A stretch of DNA of 64,000 bases from Gallaecimonas sp045291545 (lineage in GTDB: Bacteria; Pseudomonadota; Gammaproteobacteria; Enterobacterales; Gallaecimonadaceae): NCBI RefSeq assembly GCF_045291545.1, contig NZ_CP149514.1, positions 806,001 through 870,000 of the forward strand. Direction: 5' to 3'. Shown here in pieces: positions 16,989-25,263 of this stretch (the stretch's first letter is position 1; every line of letters starts with the position of its first letter). Below the pieces are notes generated by a model. It saw only the letters and a program-made list of their open reading frames with translations. It made no database searches and was not told the origin of the DNA. A program made the translations under genes and the position numbers.

Positions 16989-17569
16989 GGGTCGTTCTCC
17001 AGAAAATTGTTGAGCAGCCGGGCACCGACCTTGCCGGAACGTTCCGGGTGAAATTGCGTGCCCAGCACATTATTGTGCTGGATCACCGCTGAGAACGGCT
17101 CGCCATGGTGGCTTTCGGCTAGGGTATACGCGCCCACCGGCACCATGAAACTGTGCACAAAGTAGAACCAGTCATCGTCTGTCAGACCGTTAAAGAGGGG
17201 AGAGCTGGCCTTGATAGCCAATTGGTTCCAGCCCATGTGTGGCAGCCTTGGTGCCTGCAGTTCCCGCACCGGCGCGTCGATCAGTTGCAAGCAATCGACG
17301 TTTGACTCGCTGCTCTGGCGAGCCAGCAGTTGCATGCCCAGGCAAATGCCCAGAACCGGTTGGGTCAATGCCCGCAGGGTGTCGGTCAACTCACGCTCGG
17401 CCATTTGCCGCATGGCGGCACCGGCACTGCCCACTCCTGGCAAGAAGACGCGCCGCGCGGCCTTGATGGTAGCCGGATCACTGCTGACCACGGGCGTGCT
17501 GCCCAGCCGCTGCACAGCGTTATACAACGAACGCAAATTAGCGCAGCCGGTATCGACAATCACGATCAT
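16982..17569 (-). CDS. hisH: Imidazole glycerol phosphate synthase glutaminase subunit
   Basis: Class I glutamine amidotransferase that feeds ammonia to HisF. 195 residues. The triad is nucleophile Cys76 (GICLGMQ) plus His174 and Glu176 (FHPERSGKVG). PGVGSAGAAM provides the conserved oxyanion-strand region. Overlaps hisB by 4 bases (ATGA type), consistent with tight coupling. Confidence 0.98.
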   Translation of the reverse strand: MIVIVDTGCANLRSLYNAVQRLGSTPVVSSDPATIKAARRVFLPGVGSAGAAMRQMAERELTDTLRALTQPVLGICLGMQLLARQSSESNVDCLQLIDAPVRELQAPRLPHMGWNQLAIKASSPLFNGLTDDDWFYFVHSFMVPVGAYTLAESHHGEPFSAVIQHNNVLGTQFHPERSGKVGARLLNNFLENDPC

Positions 17570-18633
17570 AAGGCCCCCTTCGAGCTGGGCAGTTCATTAC
17601 CGGCAGTTTTGGCGATGGCCTGGCGCAGTGCCCGGGCGAAAGCTTTGAACAGTCCTTCAACCTGGTGGTGGGCATTGCCTGGTGACACCGACAGCTGCAA
17701 GGTGATACCGGCCGCGTCGCTGAGGCTCCGGAAAAAGTGCGGCACCATCTGGGTTGCCATGGTGCCCACCCGCTCGCAACTGAAATCGGCCTCTACCTGG
17801 CAATAAGGGCGGCCAGACAGATCCAGTAAGGCCTCGGCGCGGCACTCGTCCATGGGCAGCACAAAGCCATAACGGCCAATGCCTTTCTTATTGCCCAGTG
17901 CCTGCTTGAGTGCATCGCCGAGGGCCAGGGCGCAATCTTCCACGCTGTGGTGGTCGTCCACGTCCAGATCGCCGTCACACTGCAGTGTCAGGCCAAAGCC
18001 ACCATGGATGGCAATCTGTTCCAGCATGTGATCAAAAAAGCCAATGCCGGTGTCAATGTGCGCAGCGGGCGCTGCGTCCAGGTCGATGCTGACGCGAATG
18101 GCTGTTTCACGGGTTTGCCGGTGTACCTCGGCGGTACGCGGCGAGGTGGTGAGCAAGCGGGCGATGGCTGGCCAGCTGAGTTCGCTGGGGTGATAACGGA
18201 AACCGCGTACCCCCATGGCCTCGGCCAGTTGCAGATCGCTCTGGCGGTCACCGATCACCGCCGAGCGGGTAAAGTCGATACGGCCGCCGGTCAGGTAATC
18301 CCGCACCAGCCCCAGTTTCGGTTTGCGGCAGCTGCAGTTGTCTTCCTCAAAGTGCGGGCAGATCAGCTGTTCGGCAAAACCAATGCCCTGGCTTGCAAAG
18401 ATCTGCATCAGCAGCAGATGCGGGCCATCAAAGGTCTCCTGCGGGTAGCTGTCGGTGCCCAGGCCATCCTGATTGGACACTAGCACCAGCGTATATCCGG
18501 CCCCTTGCAGTGCCAGCAAAGCGGGGATCACGCCCGGTTCCAGCTGGAGTTTGTCAAAACGGTCAATTTGCAAGTCGTCCGGTTCGGTGATCAGGGTTCC
18601 GTCGCGGTCAATGAATAAAATGGGCTTAGCCAC
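17566..18633 (-). CDS. hisB: Histidinol-phosphatase / imidazoleglycerol-phosphate dehydratase
   Basis: Bifunctional HisB of the gammaproteobacterial type, 355 residues, same as E. coli. The N-terminal HAD phosphatase has FIDRDGTL (Asp9, Asp11) and the zinc-loop cysteines in CPHFEEDNCSCRKP. The C-terminal dehydratase (from about residue 166) has GFFDHMLEQ, the metal motif DDHHSVEDC and later HHQVEGLFKAFARALR. The fusion supports assignment to the enteric/marine gammaproteobacterial group. Overlaps hisC by 8 bases. Confidence 0.98.
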   Translation of the reverse strand: MAKPILFIDRDGTLITEPDDLQIDRFDKLQLEPGVIPALLALQGAGYTLVLVSNQDGLGTDSYPQETFDGPHLLLMQIFASQGIGFAEQLICPHFEEDNCSCRKPKLGLVRDYLTGGRIDFTRSAVIGDRQSDLQLAEAMGVRGFRYHPSELSWPAIARLLTTSPRTAEVHRQTRETAIRVSIDLDAAPAAHIDTGIGFFDHMLEQIAIHGGFGLTLQCDGDLDVDDHHSVEDCALALGDALKQALGNKKGIGRYGFVLPMDECRAEALLDLSGRPYCQVEADFSCERVGTMATQMVPHFFRSLSDAAGITLQLSVSPGNAHHQVEGLFKAFARALRQAIAKTAGNELPSSKGAL

Positions 18634-19615
18634 CGAGCACCTCCGATACTTTGGTCATTTCCTCGGCACTGCCGATCGACAGCCGGGTTTGATTTTTAAG
18701 ACGGCGCGCCAGCACGCCACCGGCCAGCAAGCGCTCAAATAGCGCGGCATCGTCCACCAACACAAAATTGGCGCCGGACGGTAGCACCCGATAGCCCAGA
18801 GCGGATAGCTGTGCAATTAAACGGCTGCGTAGCGCCTGCACTTGCTCAACCCGCTGGCGCAAGGTGGTCAGCCCCTGTGCGCTCAGTGCCTGACGGGCAA
18901 TATCAGCCACCGGTGTGGCAATGGGGTAGGGTGCCAGTACTTTGGCCATCAGGGCGATCACCGCTTCATTGGCCATGACCATGCCCAGGCGCAATCCGGC
19001 CATGCCAAAGGCCTTGGAAAAAGTGCGCAGCACCACCAGTTGCGGGTAGTCATCTAGCCAGCCGGCCACCGACTCGGTGGCACTGAATTCGATATAGGCC
19101 TCGTCTACCACCACCAGCGCCTGGTTACCGGCCCGCGCCAGTAGTGCTTTGAGAGCGGCGGCGGGCATCAGCTCACCGGTGGGGTTGTTGGGGCGGCAGA
19201 CAAAAATCAGTTTGACGCCACTGAGATCCGCATCGGCCAGTGACACTGTGGTGTTGACCTGCACGCCGCAGGTTTCGGCACTGATGGCGTACATGCCGTA
19301 GGTTGGTGGCTGGATCAGAATGGCATCCAGCCCCGGCTCACAAAAGGTCCGGATCAGCACTTCAATGCCTTCGTCAGCGCCGCGGGTGGCCAGCAGTCGG
19401 CTGGCGGCAACACCGGCATAACGGGCGTAGTCAGCCAACAGGGCTGTGGGTTGAGCACCGGGATAGCGGTTAATGGCACCGTCAAAGCTGGCCACGACCG
19501 TACCACCAGCCTCATTGGCGTTGATAAATACCGCTGCCTCACCACCGATGCGCCTGGCTGATTGATAGGGCACCAAGGCTTTAACCGCCGGGCGTGCCAG
19601 TTCTTCTATGGCCAT
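18626..19615 (-). CDS. hisC: Histidinol-phosphate aminotransferase
   Basis: PLP enzyme (aminotransferase fold I) of step 7, 329 residues, slightly shorter than E. coli HisC (356). PLP-site features are Asp171 (VVVDEAYIEF), Lys201 (RTFSKAFGMAGLRLG) and the substrate arginine near the C-terminus (TRLSIGS). CRPNNPTG marks the conserved aspartate-aminotransferase family loop. The start shares one base with the hisD stop (TGATG). Confidence 0.97.
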   Translation of the reverse strand: MAIEELARPAVKALVPYQSARRIGGEAAVFINANEAGGTVVASFDGAINRYPGAQPTALLADYARYAGVAASRLLATRGADEGIEVLIRTFCEPGLDAILIQPPTYGMYAISAETCGVQVNTTVSLADADLSGVKLIFVCRPNNPTGELMPAAALKALLARAGNQALVVVDEAYIEFSATESVAGWLDDYPQLVVLRTFSKAFGMAGLRLGMVMANEAVIALMAKVLAPYPIATPVADIARQALSAQGLTTLRQRVEQVQALRSRLIAQLSALGYRVLPSGANFVLVDDAALFERLLAGGVLARRLKNQTRLSIGSAEEMTKVSEVLGG

Positions 19616-20871
19616 CAGTTGTTCTCCAGGCGGATGGTCACCGCCAGTTTGTGGGCATCCAGACCTTCGGCGTCGGCCAGCGTGCAGAGTGTTGGTGCCA
19701 GGGTGTTAAGGCCGTCACGGCTGAGGGTCTGCACCGTATAGCGGCGCATAAAATCCAATAGCCCAAGGCTGGAATAACTCTTTGCCAGCCCGTAAGTGGG
19801 CAGTACATGGTTGGTGCCGGACGCATAGTCGCCAGCGGATTCGGGGCTAAAGGCACCGACAAAAATGGAGCCGGCGTTACGCAACTGCCCCAGCAAGGTG
19901 GCGGCGTCGTCGGTTTGCACTATCAGGTGCTCCGGACCATAGGCATTGGCGATGCTGACCATCTGTGCCGGTGAGTCCGCCAGTACAATACGGCTACCTG
20001 CCAGTGCCTGACGCGCCGTTTGCTGGCGGCTTAACTGCGGTACCAGCTCGGCCAGCGCCGTGTTCACCGCTGTTGCCAGGTCGTTGCTGGTGGTCACCAA
20101 TAGGGCCTGTGAATCGCTGCCGTGTTCTGCCTGACTGAGCAGATCGGCAGCCACAAAACGGGGGTTGGCATTACCGTCAGCCAGCACCATCACTTCCGAA
20201 GGGCCGGCCGGCATGTCAATGGCCACGCCATCCAGGGCAACCTGGCGTTTGGCTTCGGTCACGTATGCGTTACCGGGGCCAAAGATTTTCACTACCGGCT
20301 TGTCGCCGTAGGCCATGTAGCCAATGGCCTGAGCGCCACCCAGGGCCAGCACTTGAGAAATACCAGCCAGCGCTGCGGCCGCGAGAATAACGTCAGGCAC
20401 CGGCCCCGGGGTGGCCAGAATAATGTCGTCAACACCGGCTAATCGGGCCGGGATAGCCTGCATCAACACCGACGAGGGCAGCGGCGCCGAGCCGCCGGGC
20501 ACATAAATACCGATGCGCTCCAGCGGTTGCCAGCGTTGCTCGCACAGGACGCCCGGCTGGGTTGCTACTGATACCGCCTGCGGCCGTTGCGCTTGGTGGA
20601 AGCAGCTGATGTTCTCGGCGGCTTGGGCCAGTGCGGCTTGTAACTCTGGCGCTAGTTGCGCCATGGCGTCTTTGGTGGCAACCCAGCGCGGGCCGGTGTA
20701 ACCGTCCAGCTGTTCGGCATAGCGGGCTGCGTCCTCGCTGTCGGCCCGGATGGCGGCCAGCATGCTACTTACCGTATCGCGCACCTGCTGGTTATTGGCT
20801 TGTGCCGGGCGAGCCAGTAACAAGCGGCGTTGGTCGCTACGGGTACCAGCCCAATCAATGATGCTCAGCAT
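19615..20871 (-). CDS. hisD: Histidinol dehydrogenase
   Basis: Zinc enzyme that oxidises L-histidinol to L-histidine with two NAD+ (last step). 418 residues, slightly shorter than E. coli (434). Motifs: GIYVPGGSAPLPSSVLM, GGAQAIGYMAYG, KIFGPGNAYV, DMPAGPSEVMVLAD, the zinc-site LLSQAEHGSDSQ and GPEHLIVQT. Separated from hisG by only 3 bases. Confidence 0.98.
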   Translation of the reverse strand: MLSIIDWAGTRSDQRRLLLARPAQANNQQVRDTVSSMLAAIRADSEDAARYAEQLDGYTGPRWVATKDAMAQLAPELQAALAQAAENISCFHQAQRPQAVSVATQPGVLCEQRWQPLERIGIYVPGGSAPLPSSVLMQAIPARLAGVDDIILATPGPVPDVILAAAALAGISQVLALGGAQAIGYMAYGDKPVVKIFGPGNAYVTEAKRQVALDGVAIDMPAGPSEVMVLADGNANPRFVAADLLSQAEHGSDSQALLVTTSNDLATAVNTALAELVPQLSRQQTARQALAGSRIVLADSPAQMVSIANAYGPEHLIVQTDDAATLLGQLRNAGSIFVGAFSPESAGDYASGTNHVLPTYGLAKSYSSLGLLDFMRRYTVQTLSRDGLNTLAPTLCTLADAEGLDAHKLAVTIRLENN

Positions 20872-20874
20872 GAT

Positions 20875-21774
20875 TTACTCCAGCATTTTCTCGATGGGTA
20901 GCACCAAAATACTGGAGGCGCCCAGGGCTTTGAGGGCTTCCATGGTTTCCCAGAACAGGGTTTCTGAGGCCACGGCGTGTAACGCCACTTTGCCTTCCTG
21001 GCCTGCCAGCGGCAGTAGTGTCGGGTTCTCGGCCCCCGGCAACAGGGCGACGATGTCATCCAGTTTGTCTTTGGGGGCGTGCAACATGATGTATTTGCTG
21101 TCGCGGGCGCTCAGTACCCCTTGCAAGCGGGTGAGCAGGGTATCAACCAGGCTTTGTTTGGTATCAGTGAACGGCGCTTCGCGGGCGATCAGTGTTGCCT
21201 GTGAGCGGTAAATAACCTCCACTTCCTTGAGGCCATTGGCTTCCAAAGTGGCGCCTGTTGATACCAAGTCACAAATGGCATCGGCCAGGCCGGCGCGGGG
21301 GGCGACTTCTACCGAGCCATTGAGCTGACAGTTGGTAAAGTTGGCTCCTTGCTCGCTAAGGTAGCGGCTGAGTAAGCGCGGGTAGGAGGTGGCGATGATC
21401 TTGCCGTCAAGCTGGCGAGCGCCGCTAAAGGGTTCATCAACGGCGACGGCCAGTGATAGCCGACACTTGCCAAACCCCAGTGGTTGCAGTTCACGATAAC
21501 CCGCCGGCAGGGTATCGCTGCGCCGCTCCAGTTCGCATTCTTCCAGCACATTCTGGCCGACGATACCCAAGTCGACGATACCGTCCATGACCAGAGCCGG
21601 AATGTCATCGTCCCGTACCCGTAGAATATCTACCGGCAGGTTTTCAGCGTGGGCGATCAGGCGGTTGTCACGCATCACAAAGCGGATACCAAGCTGGCTA
21701 AGCAGTTTTTCACTGTCGCGGCTGAGCCGGCCGGACTTTTGTATTGCGACGCGTAAACGGTTGGTGTCGGTCAT
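20875..21774 (-). CDS. hisG: ATP phosphoribosyltransferase
   Basis: First committed, feedback-inhibited enzyme of histidine synthesis. Long form of 299 residues (E. coli 299) with the C-terminal regulatory ACT-like domain. Motifs: AIQKSGRLS at the start, DLGIVGQNVLEE, ATSYPRLLSRYL and DAICDLVSTGATLEANGL, which includes the PRPP site. Being long-form, it should work without HisZ. First structural gene of the operon, directly behind the attenuator. Confidence 0.98.
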   Translation of the reverse strand: MTDTNRLRVAIQKSGRLSRDSEKLLSQLGIRFVMRDNRLIAHAENLPVDILRVRDDDIPALVMDGIVDLGIVGQNVLEECELERRSDTLPAGYRELQPLGFGKCRLSLAVAVDEPFSGARQLDGKIIATSYPRLLSRYLSEQGANFTNCQLNGSVEVAPRAGLADAICDLVSTGATLEANGLKEVEVIYRSQATLIAREAPFTDTKQSLVDTLLTRLQGVLSARDSKYIMLHAPKDKLDDIVALLPGAENPTLLPLAGQEGKVALHAVASETLFWETMEALKALGASSILVLPIEKMLE

Positions 21775-21784
21775 TATCTTGCTT

Positions 21785-21835
21785 CCTGTTAACGAAAAAC
21801 CCCGGCAGGTTCTGCCGGGGTTTTTCGTTAACAGG
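21785..21835 (-). terminator. His operon attenuator terminator hairpin
   Basis: A perfect inverted repeat with 24-base arms around a 3-base centre (21785-21808 against 21812-21835). The core CCCCGGCAG/CTGCCGGGG is followed on the transcript by TTTTTCG, so it can end transcription before hisG. A second perfect hairpin, ACAGGG-CGA-CCCTGT at 21831-21845, shares bases with its outer arm. TAGCCTTC/GAAGGCTA (21864-21871 and 21891-21898) starts at the leader stop codon, as expected for the pause hairpin. The repeat is so symmetric that it could also act on the other strand. Confidence 0.9.
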
Positions 21836-21895
21836 GCGACCCTGTGACATCCGCCGGAAGAACCATAGCCTTCCAGACGAATATCCTCCTGAAGG

Positions 21896-21949
21896 CTACT
21901 CGGTGGTGTGATGATGATGGTGCAGATTGTTCAGGAGGTTGATGTTCAT
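21896..21949 (-). CDS. hisL: His operon leader peptide
   Basis: A 17-residue reading frame, M-N-I-N-L-L-N-N-L followed by five consecutive histidines, then T-T-E and TAG. The His codons are CAC CAT CAT CAT CAC. It lies 60 bases upstream of the attenuator hairpin and 120 bases before hisG. E. coli HisL has seven His in 16 residues; here five suffice. When charged tRNA-His is scarce the ribosome should stall here and favour antitermination. The Shine-Dalgarno is weak, which leaves modest doubt about translation strength, not about identity. Confidence 0.92.
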   Translation of the reverse strand: MNINLLNNLHHHHHTTE

Positions 21950-21984
21950 TTGCGTAAATATGCATTCGTATTGACTGAGCATTC

Positions 21985-22013
21985 AAGTTACCGTAACCAA
22001 CAGCGATTGACAA
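21985..22013 (-). promoter_or_regulatory. Putative sigma-70 promoter of the his operon
   Basis: On the minus strand, -35 TTGTCA (22013-22008), a 17-base spacer, and -10 TAACTT (21990-21985). This places the transcript start about 30 bases before the leader ATG. Inferred from spacing and partial consensus only. Confidence 0.5.
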
Positions 22014-22063
22014 CCCCTCAAGCTCATGAAATGTTGGTCGATAAGTGAGCAGAGGTGATGTGA

Positions 22064-22348
22064 ATGGTCAATCTTGACGCTTTTATCCCTTTTCTGCCTA
22101 AACCGAACCCGGAGCCCACCAAGCCGGAGCGTAAGGTGCAGGAAGTGCAGAAAACGCCAGCGCTGGACAAAATTCAGGCCCATCCTGATGCTGTGGCAGA
22201 TACGGATGATCGCCGTCAGCAGCGTCGTGAGCGTCGCGATCGTCGTAATAAGCGTCGTCGTGGTGAAAAGTTGCGTTATTACGATCGCAGCGGCCACGAT
22301 ATCGAAGCCGGTGACAATGGTGACGGCGATCTGGATATTTTTGCCTGA
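22064..22348 (+). CDS. Small Arg-rich charged protein, unknown function
   Basis: Not recognised. 94 residues. The N-terminus is Pro-rich (FLPKPNPEPTKPERK) and the middle is an arginine cluster alternating RR with D, E, Q and N (about residues 49-67). The tail is acidic (DIEAGDNGDGDLDIFA). No membrane segment is visible and the chain is probably disordered. AGAGGTG sits 6 bases before ATG 22064, a good site that decides the frame against the overlapping +1 frame. Divergent from the his leader and 51 bases before the helicase gene. A nucleic-acid-binding role is possible from charge but unproven. Confidence 0.7.
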   Translation: MVNLDAFIPFLPKPNPEPTKPERKVQEVQKTPALDKIQAHPDAVADTDDRRQQRRERRDRRNKRRRGEKLRYYDRSGHDIEAGDNGDGDLDIFA

Positions 22349-22399
22349 CCCCTGGCCGTGCTAAGGTTGCCGCCTCTGTGACCGCTTGCCTGCCCCACT

Positions 22400-24292
22400 A
22401 TGACACTTGATGATGCCTTTGCCAGTGACGGCCCGCTGGCCCGTTCCCTGACCGGTTTTGCGCCTCGGGCGCCGCAGTTGGCCATGGCCAGACTGGTGGC
22501 AGATGCCATTGATGAGAAAGCCTGCACCATCGTTGAGGCCGGCACCGGCACCGGTAAAACCTTCGCCTATCTGGTGCCGGCGCTGTTGTCAGGCAAAAAA
22601 GTGGTAATTTCTACCGGTACCAAGGCCCTGCAAGAGCAACTGTTTGTAAAGGATCTGCCCAAAGTGCGTGACGCCCTGAGCCAGGCGCCACAGCTGGCAC
22701 TGCTAAAAGGGCGAAGTAATTACTTGTGCCTGGCGCGGCTGAAGTCCCGGGAAGCGGACACTAATCTACTGGACCCGTCACTCTTGGCTGCGATGCAGCA
22801 GGTCAGTCGATGGGCGCCGCGCACGGACAGTGGTGATATTGCCGAGCTGCCCCTGCCTGAAGACAGTGCCATTTTCCCGCATGTGACCTCTACGGCCGAT
22901 AACTGCCTGGGGCGGGACTGCCCGCACTATGACGACTGCTTTTTGGTCAAGGCCCGCAAAAAGGCCATGAATGCCGATGTGGTGGTGATCAACCACCACC
23001 TGTTTTTTGCCGACATGGCCATTCGCGATACCGGCTTTGGGGAGTTGATCCCCAAAGCGGACGCAGTGATTTTTGACGAAGCCCATCAGTTGCCGGATAT
23101 CGCGTGCCAGTATTTTGGTGAGTCGGTCTCAACGCGTCAGATCCAGGATCTGTGTAAGGACGTGGAAGTCACAGTACGAACAGAGCTCAAAGATCAACGC
23201 CAGTTGGCATTGGCTGCCGAGCGGCTGGCCCGCACCAGTGCAGACATGCGCCTGGGTGTGGGGGGAGAGCCGCAAAAAGGCAACTTACGGCAAATCAAGC
23301 ATGCCTTGCAGCCGGTGCTGGCTAAAGTCAATGCGGATCTGGATTTTGTGGTGGAGGTATTAAAGCAAAACCTGGGGCGCAGTGAAGTGGCTGACAATCT
23401 TTACGAGCGGCTGGCCACCTTGAAAGGGCGCCTGGCCCGGGTGCTGGACACCGATGTGCTGGGTTACAGCTACTGGTTTGAAACGACCCGCCGGCACTTG
23501 TCACTGAACCTGACGCCGCTGAGTGTAGCCGACAAGTTTGCCGCCCTGGTTGCCGAGCAGCCGGCAGCCTGGATATTTACCTCGGCGACCCTGGCCGTAG
23601 CCAGCGGCTTTGACCACTTTGCCAATCTGCTGGGCCTGAAGCCGGCTAAAACGCTGGTGCTGGACAGCCCTTTTGATTACCCCCAGCAGGGCTTGTGGGT
23701 CGTGCCCAGGCACTTACCGGAGGCCAACCACCAGCGCCGCGCCGAAGATTTGCTGCAACCTTTTTTGCCGTTGATCAACAAGGTCGGCGGCCGTACTTTC
23801 ATTCTCTTTACCTCACATCGCATGCTCAGCCAGGCTGCCAGTTGGCTGGAAGATAAAGTGGATTTTCCTGTCTTTGTGCAGGGCAGTGCTCCCAAGCGGG
23901 CATTACTGGAGCAGTTTGTGGCCGCGGGCAACGGCATTTTGCTTGGCACCAGTAGCTTCTGGGAGGGGGTGGATGTCAGAGGTGAGGCGCTGTCCTGTGT
24001 TATTATCGACAAGCTGCCGTTTGGACACCCGGATGACCCGTTATTACAAGCCCGCAGCGAAGACTGCCGGTTGCGAGGAGAAGATCCGTTCAGCACCTTG
24101 CAGTTGCCCCAGGCTGTTATTGCCCTGAAGCAGGGAGCCGGGCGGCTTATTCGTGACGGCAGTGACCGGGGGGTGTTGGTGATTTGCGATAACCGCCTGG
24201 TTAACCGCCCTTACGGGCAAACCTTTGTTGCCAGCCTGCCGCCTTTTACGCGAACCCGCGATCTGGCTCAGGCCCTGGCCTTTTTTGATTGA
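22400..24292 (+). CDS. yoaA: ATP-dependent DNA helicase, YoaA/DinG (XPD-like) family
   Basis: SF2 helicase of 630 residues, close in length to E. coli YoaA (636). Walker A GTGTGKT (48-54), DEAH box (226-229) and the C-terminal LGTSSFWEGVDVRGEAL and QGAGRLIRD motifs. Four cysteines, Cys110, Cys169, Cys174 and Cys180, fit the 4Fe-4S cluster of XPD-like helicases. E. coli YoaA works with HolC in tolerance of replication-blocking damage. The ATG at 22400 has no clear ribosome site. tsaB follows 26 bases later, the common yoaA-tsaB(yeaZ) arrangement. Confidence 0.93.
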   Translation: MTLDDAFASDGPLARSLTGFAPRAPQLAMARLVADAIDEKACTIVEAGTGTGKTFAYLVPALLSGKKVVISTGTKALQEQLFVKDLPKVRDALSQAPQLALLKGRSNYLCLARLKSREADTNLLDPSLLAAMQQVSRWAPRTDSGDIAELPLPEDSAIFPHVTSTADNCLGRDCPHYDDCFLVKARKKAMNADVVVINHHLFFADMAIRDTGFGELIPKADAVIFDEAHQLPDIACQYFGESVSTRQIQDLCKDVEVTVRTELKDQRQLALAAERLARTSADMRLGVGGEPQKGNLRQIKHALQPVLAKVNADLDFVVEVLKQNLGRSEVADNLYERLATLKGRLARVLDTDVLGYSYWFETTRRHLSLNLTPLSVADKFAALVAEQPAAWIFTSATLAVASGFDHFANLLGLKPAKTLVLDSPFDYPQQGLWVVPRHLPEANHQRRAEDLLQPFLPLINKVGGRTFILFTSHRMLSQAASWLEDKVDFPVFVQGSAPKRALLEQFVAAGNGILLGTSSFWEGVDVRGEALSCVIIDKLPFGHPDDPLLQARSEDCRLRGEDPFSTLQLPQAVIALKQGAGRLIRDGSDRGVLVICDNRLVNRPYGQTFVASLPPFTRTRDLAQALAFFD

Positions 24293-24318
24293 AGCCGAAA
24301 ACGCCTTAAGAGGTACCC

Positions 24319-24990
24319 ATGACCGTATTGCTGGCCCTGGATACGGCCACCGAAGCCTGTAGTGCAGCCCTTGCCGTTGGTGAGCATGTCACCAGTTGCT
24401 ATGAAGTTTGCCCACAGCAACATACCCAGAAAATTCTGCCTATGGTCGATAGCCTGCTCACCGAGGCGGCGCTGACCCTGGCGGATGTTGATGCCATTGT
24501 TTATGGCCGCGGCCCAGGCAGCTTTACCGGTGTACGCATCGGTATTGGTATGGCCCAGGGGCTCGCGTTTGCTGCAGGCAAGCCGCTGCTGGGAGTCTCG
24601 ACGCTGGCAGCACTGGCCCAGCAAGCCTACGAAGAAGAAGGTGAGCAGCAGGTATTGGCGATGATCGATGCCCGAATGGGGGAGCTGTACTGCGGCGCCT
24701 ACCAATTACAAGATGGCCTGATGACGTTGGTTGGCGAGGAACAGGTGCTGGCACCGCCGCAGTTGACCAGCCCCTGGCCAGCCTTGGCCGTGGGCACCGG
24801 TGTTGACGCCTACCCTGACTGTCTTGCGGGCGCTGCCCTTCATGCCGGTAGAACTCGCTTGCCGCAGGCTCGCTACATGCTGGCGAAAGCCCGGCAACTG
24901 TTAGCGCAAGGCCACTGCCAGGATGCATTATCGGCAGAGCCGGTGTATCTTCGTGATAAGGTCACTTGGAAAAAACTGCCGGGTCGCTAA
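24319..24990 (+). CDS. tsaB: tRNA threonylcarbamoyladenosine biosynthesis protein TsaB
   Basis: Partner of TsaD in t6A37 formation, 223 residues. ASKHA-fold N-terminus: LLALDTATEACSAAL, HTQKILPMVDSLL and the signature GRGPGSFTGVRIGIGMAQGL. It lacks the metal-binding histidines of TsaD, as expected for the paralogue. AGAGGT precedes the start. It leads into the small coupled genes downstream. Confidence 0.96.
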   Translation: MTVLLALDTATEACSAALAVGEHVTSCYEVCPQQHTQKILPMVDSLLTEAALTLADVDAIVYGRGPGSFTGVRIGIGMAQGLAFAAGKPLLGVSTLAALAQQAYEEEGEQQVLAMIDARMGELYCGAYQLQDGLMTLVGEEQVLAPPQLTSPWPALAVGTGVDAYPDCLAGAALHAGRTRLPQARYMLAKARQLLAQGHCQDALSAEPVYLRDKVTWKKLPGR

Positions 24991-24996
24991 TTCAGC

Positions 24997-25263
24997 ATGC
25001 GCATTCAGTCGACGCCTTATCAACCCAGTCATCAGCCAGCGGCATCCGTGCCGGTGGCGCCTGCGGCTGCGGAAAAGGCGACGCCGACCACGGCGCTGGT
25101 GCGTTACAGCGCCAAAGGCGTGGCTGCTGCTGAGCAATACCAGGTGCAGTACGACGCGCCGTCCAGCCGCAACCGCCGGGCCATTGAACAGTACCAGTCT
25201 CTGGACAAAGCCAGTCAGCGTGAACAGGCCAGCAGCCTGCTGGGTGTGGATCTCTACGTTTGA
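24997..25263 (+). CDS. Small hypothetical protein downstream of tsaB
   Basis: 88 residues, not recognised. The first 35 are Ala/Pro/Ser-rich and probably disordered. The second half (about 45-88) is helical and charged: QYQVQYDAPSSRNRRAIEQYQ, then SQREQASSLLGVDLYV. No signal or membrane segment. It starts 6 bases after tsaB and overlaps the next gene by 4 bases, so it is in the same transcript. The QREQ...GVDxYV-type ending is a pattern I associate loosely with small marine gammaproteobacterial proteins beside tsaB; I would not name it. Confidence 0.7.
   Translation: MRIQSTPYQPSHQPAASVPVAPAAAEKATPTTALVRYSAKGVAAAEQYQVQYDAPSSRNRRAIEQYQSLDKASQREQASSLLGVDLYV

Noticed and set aside
22074..22364. 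Alternative +1 frame of the Arg-rich gene
   Set aside because: The first ATG at 22064 has the good ribosome site; the other frame lacks one and its product is Cys/Val/Ser-biased.
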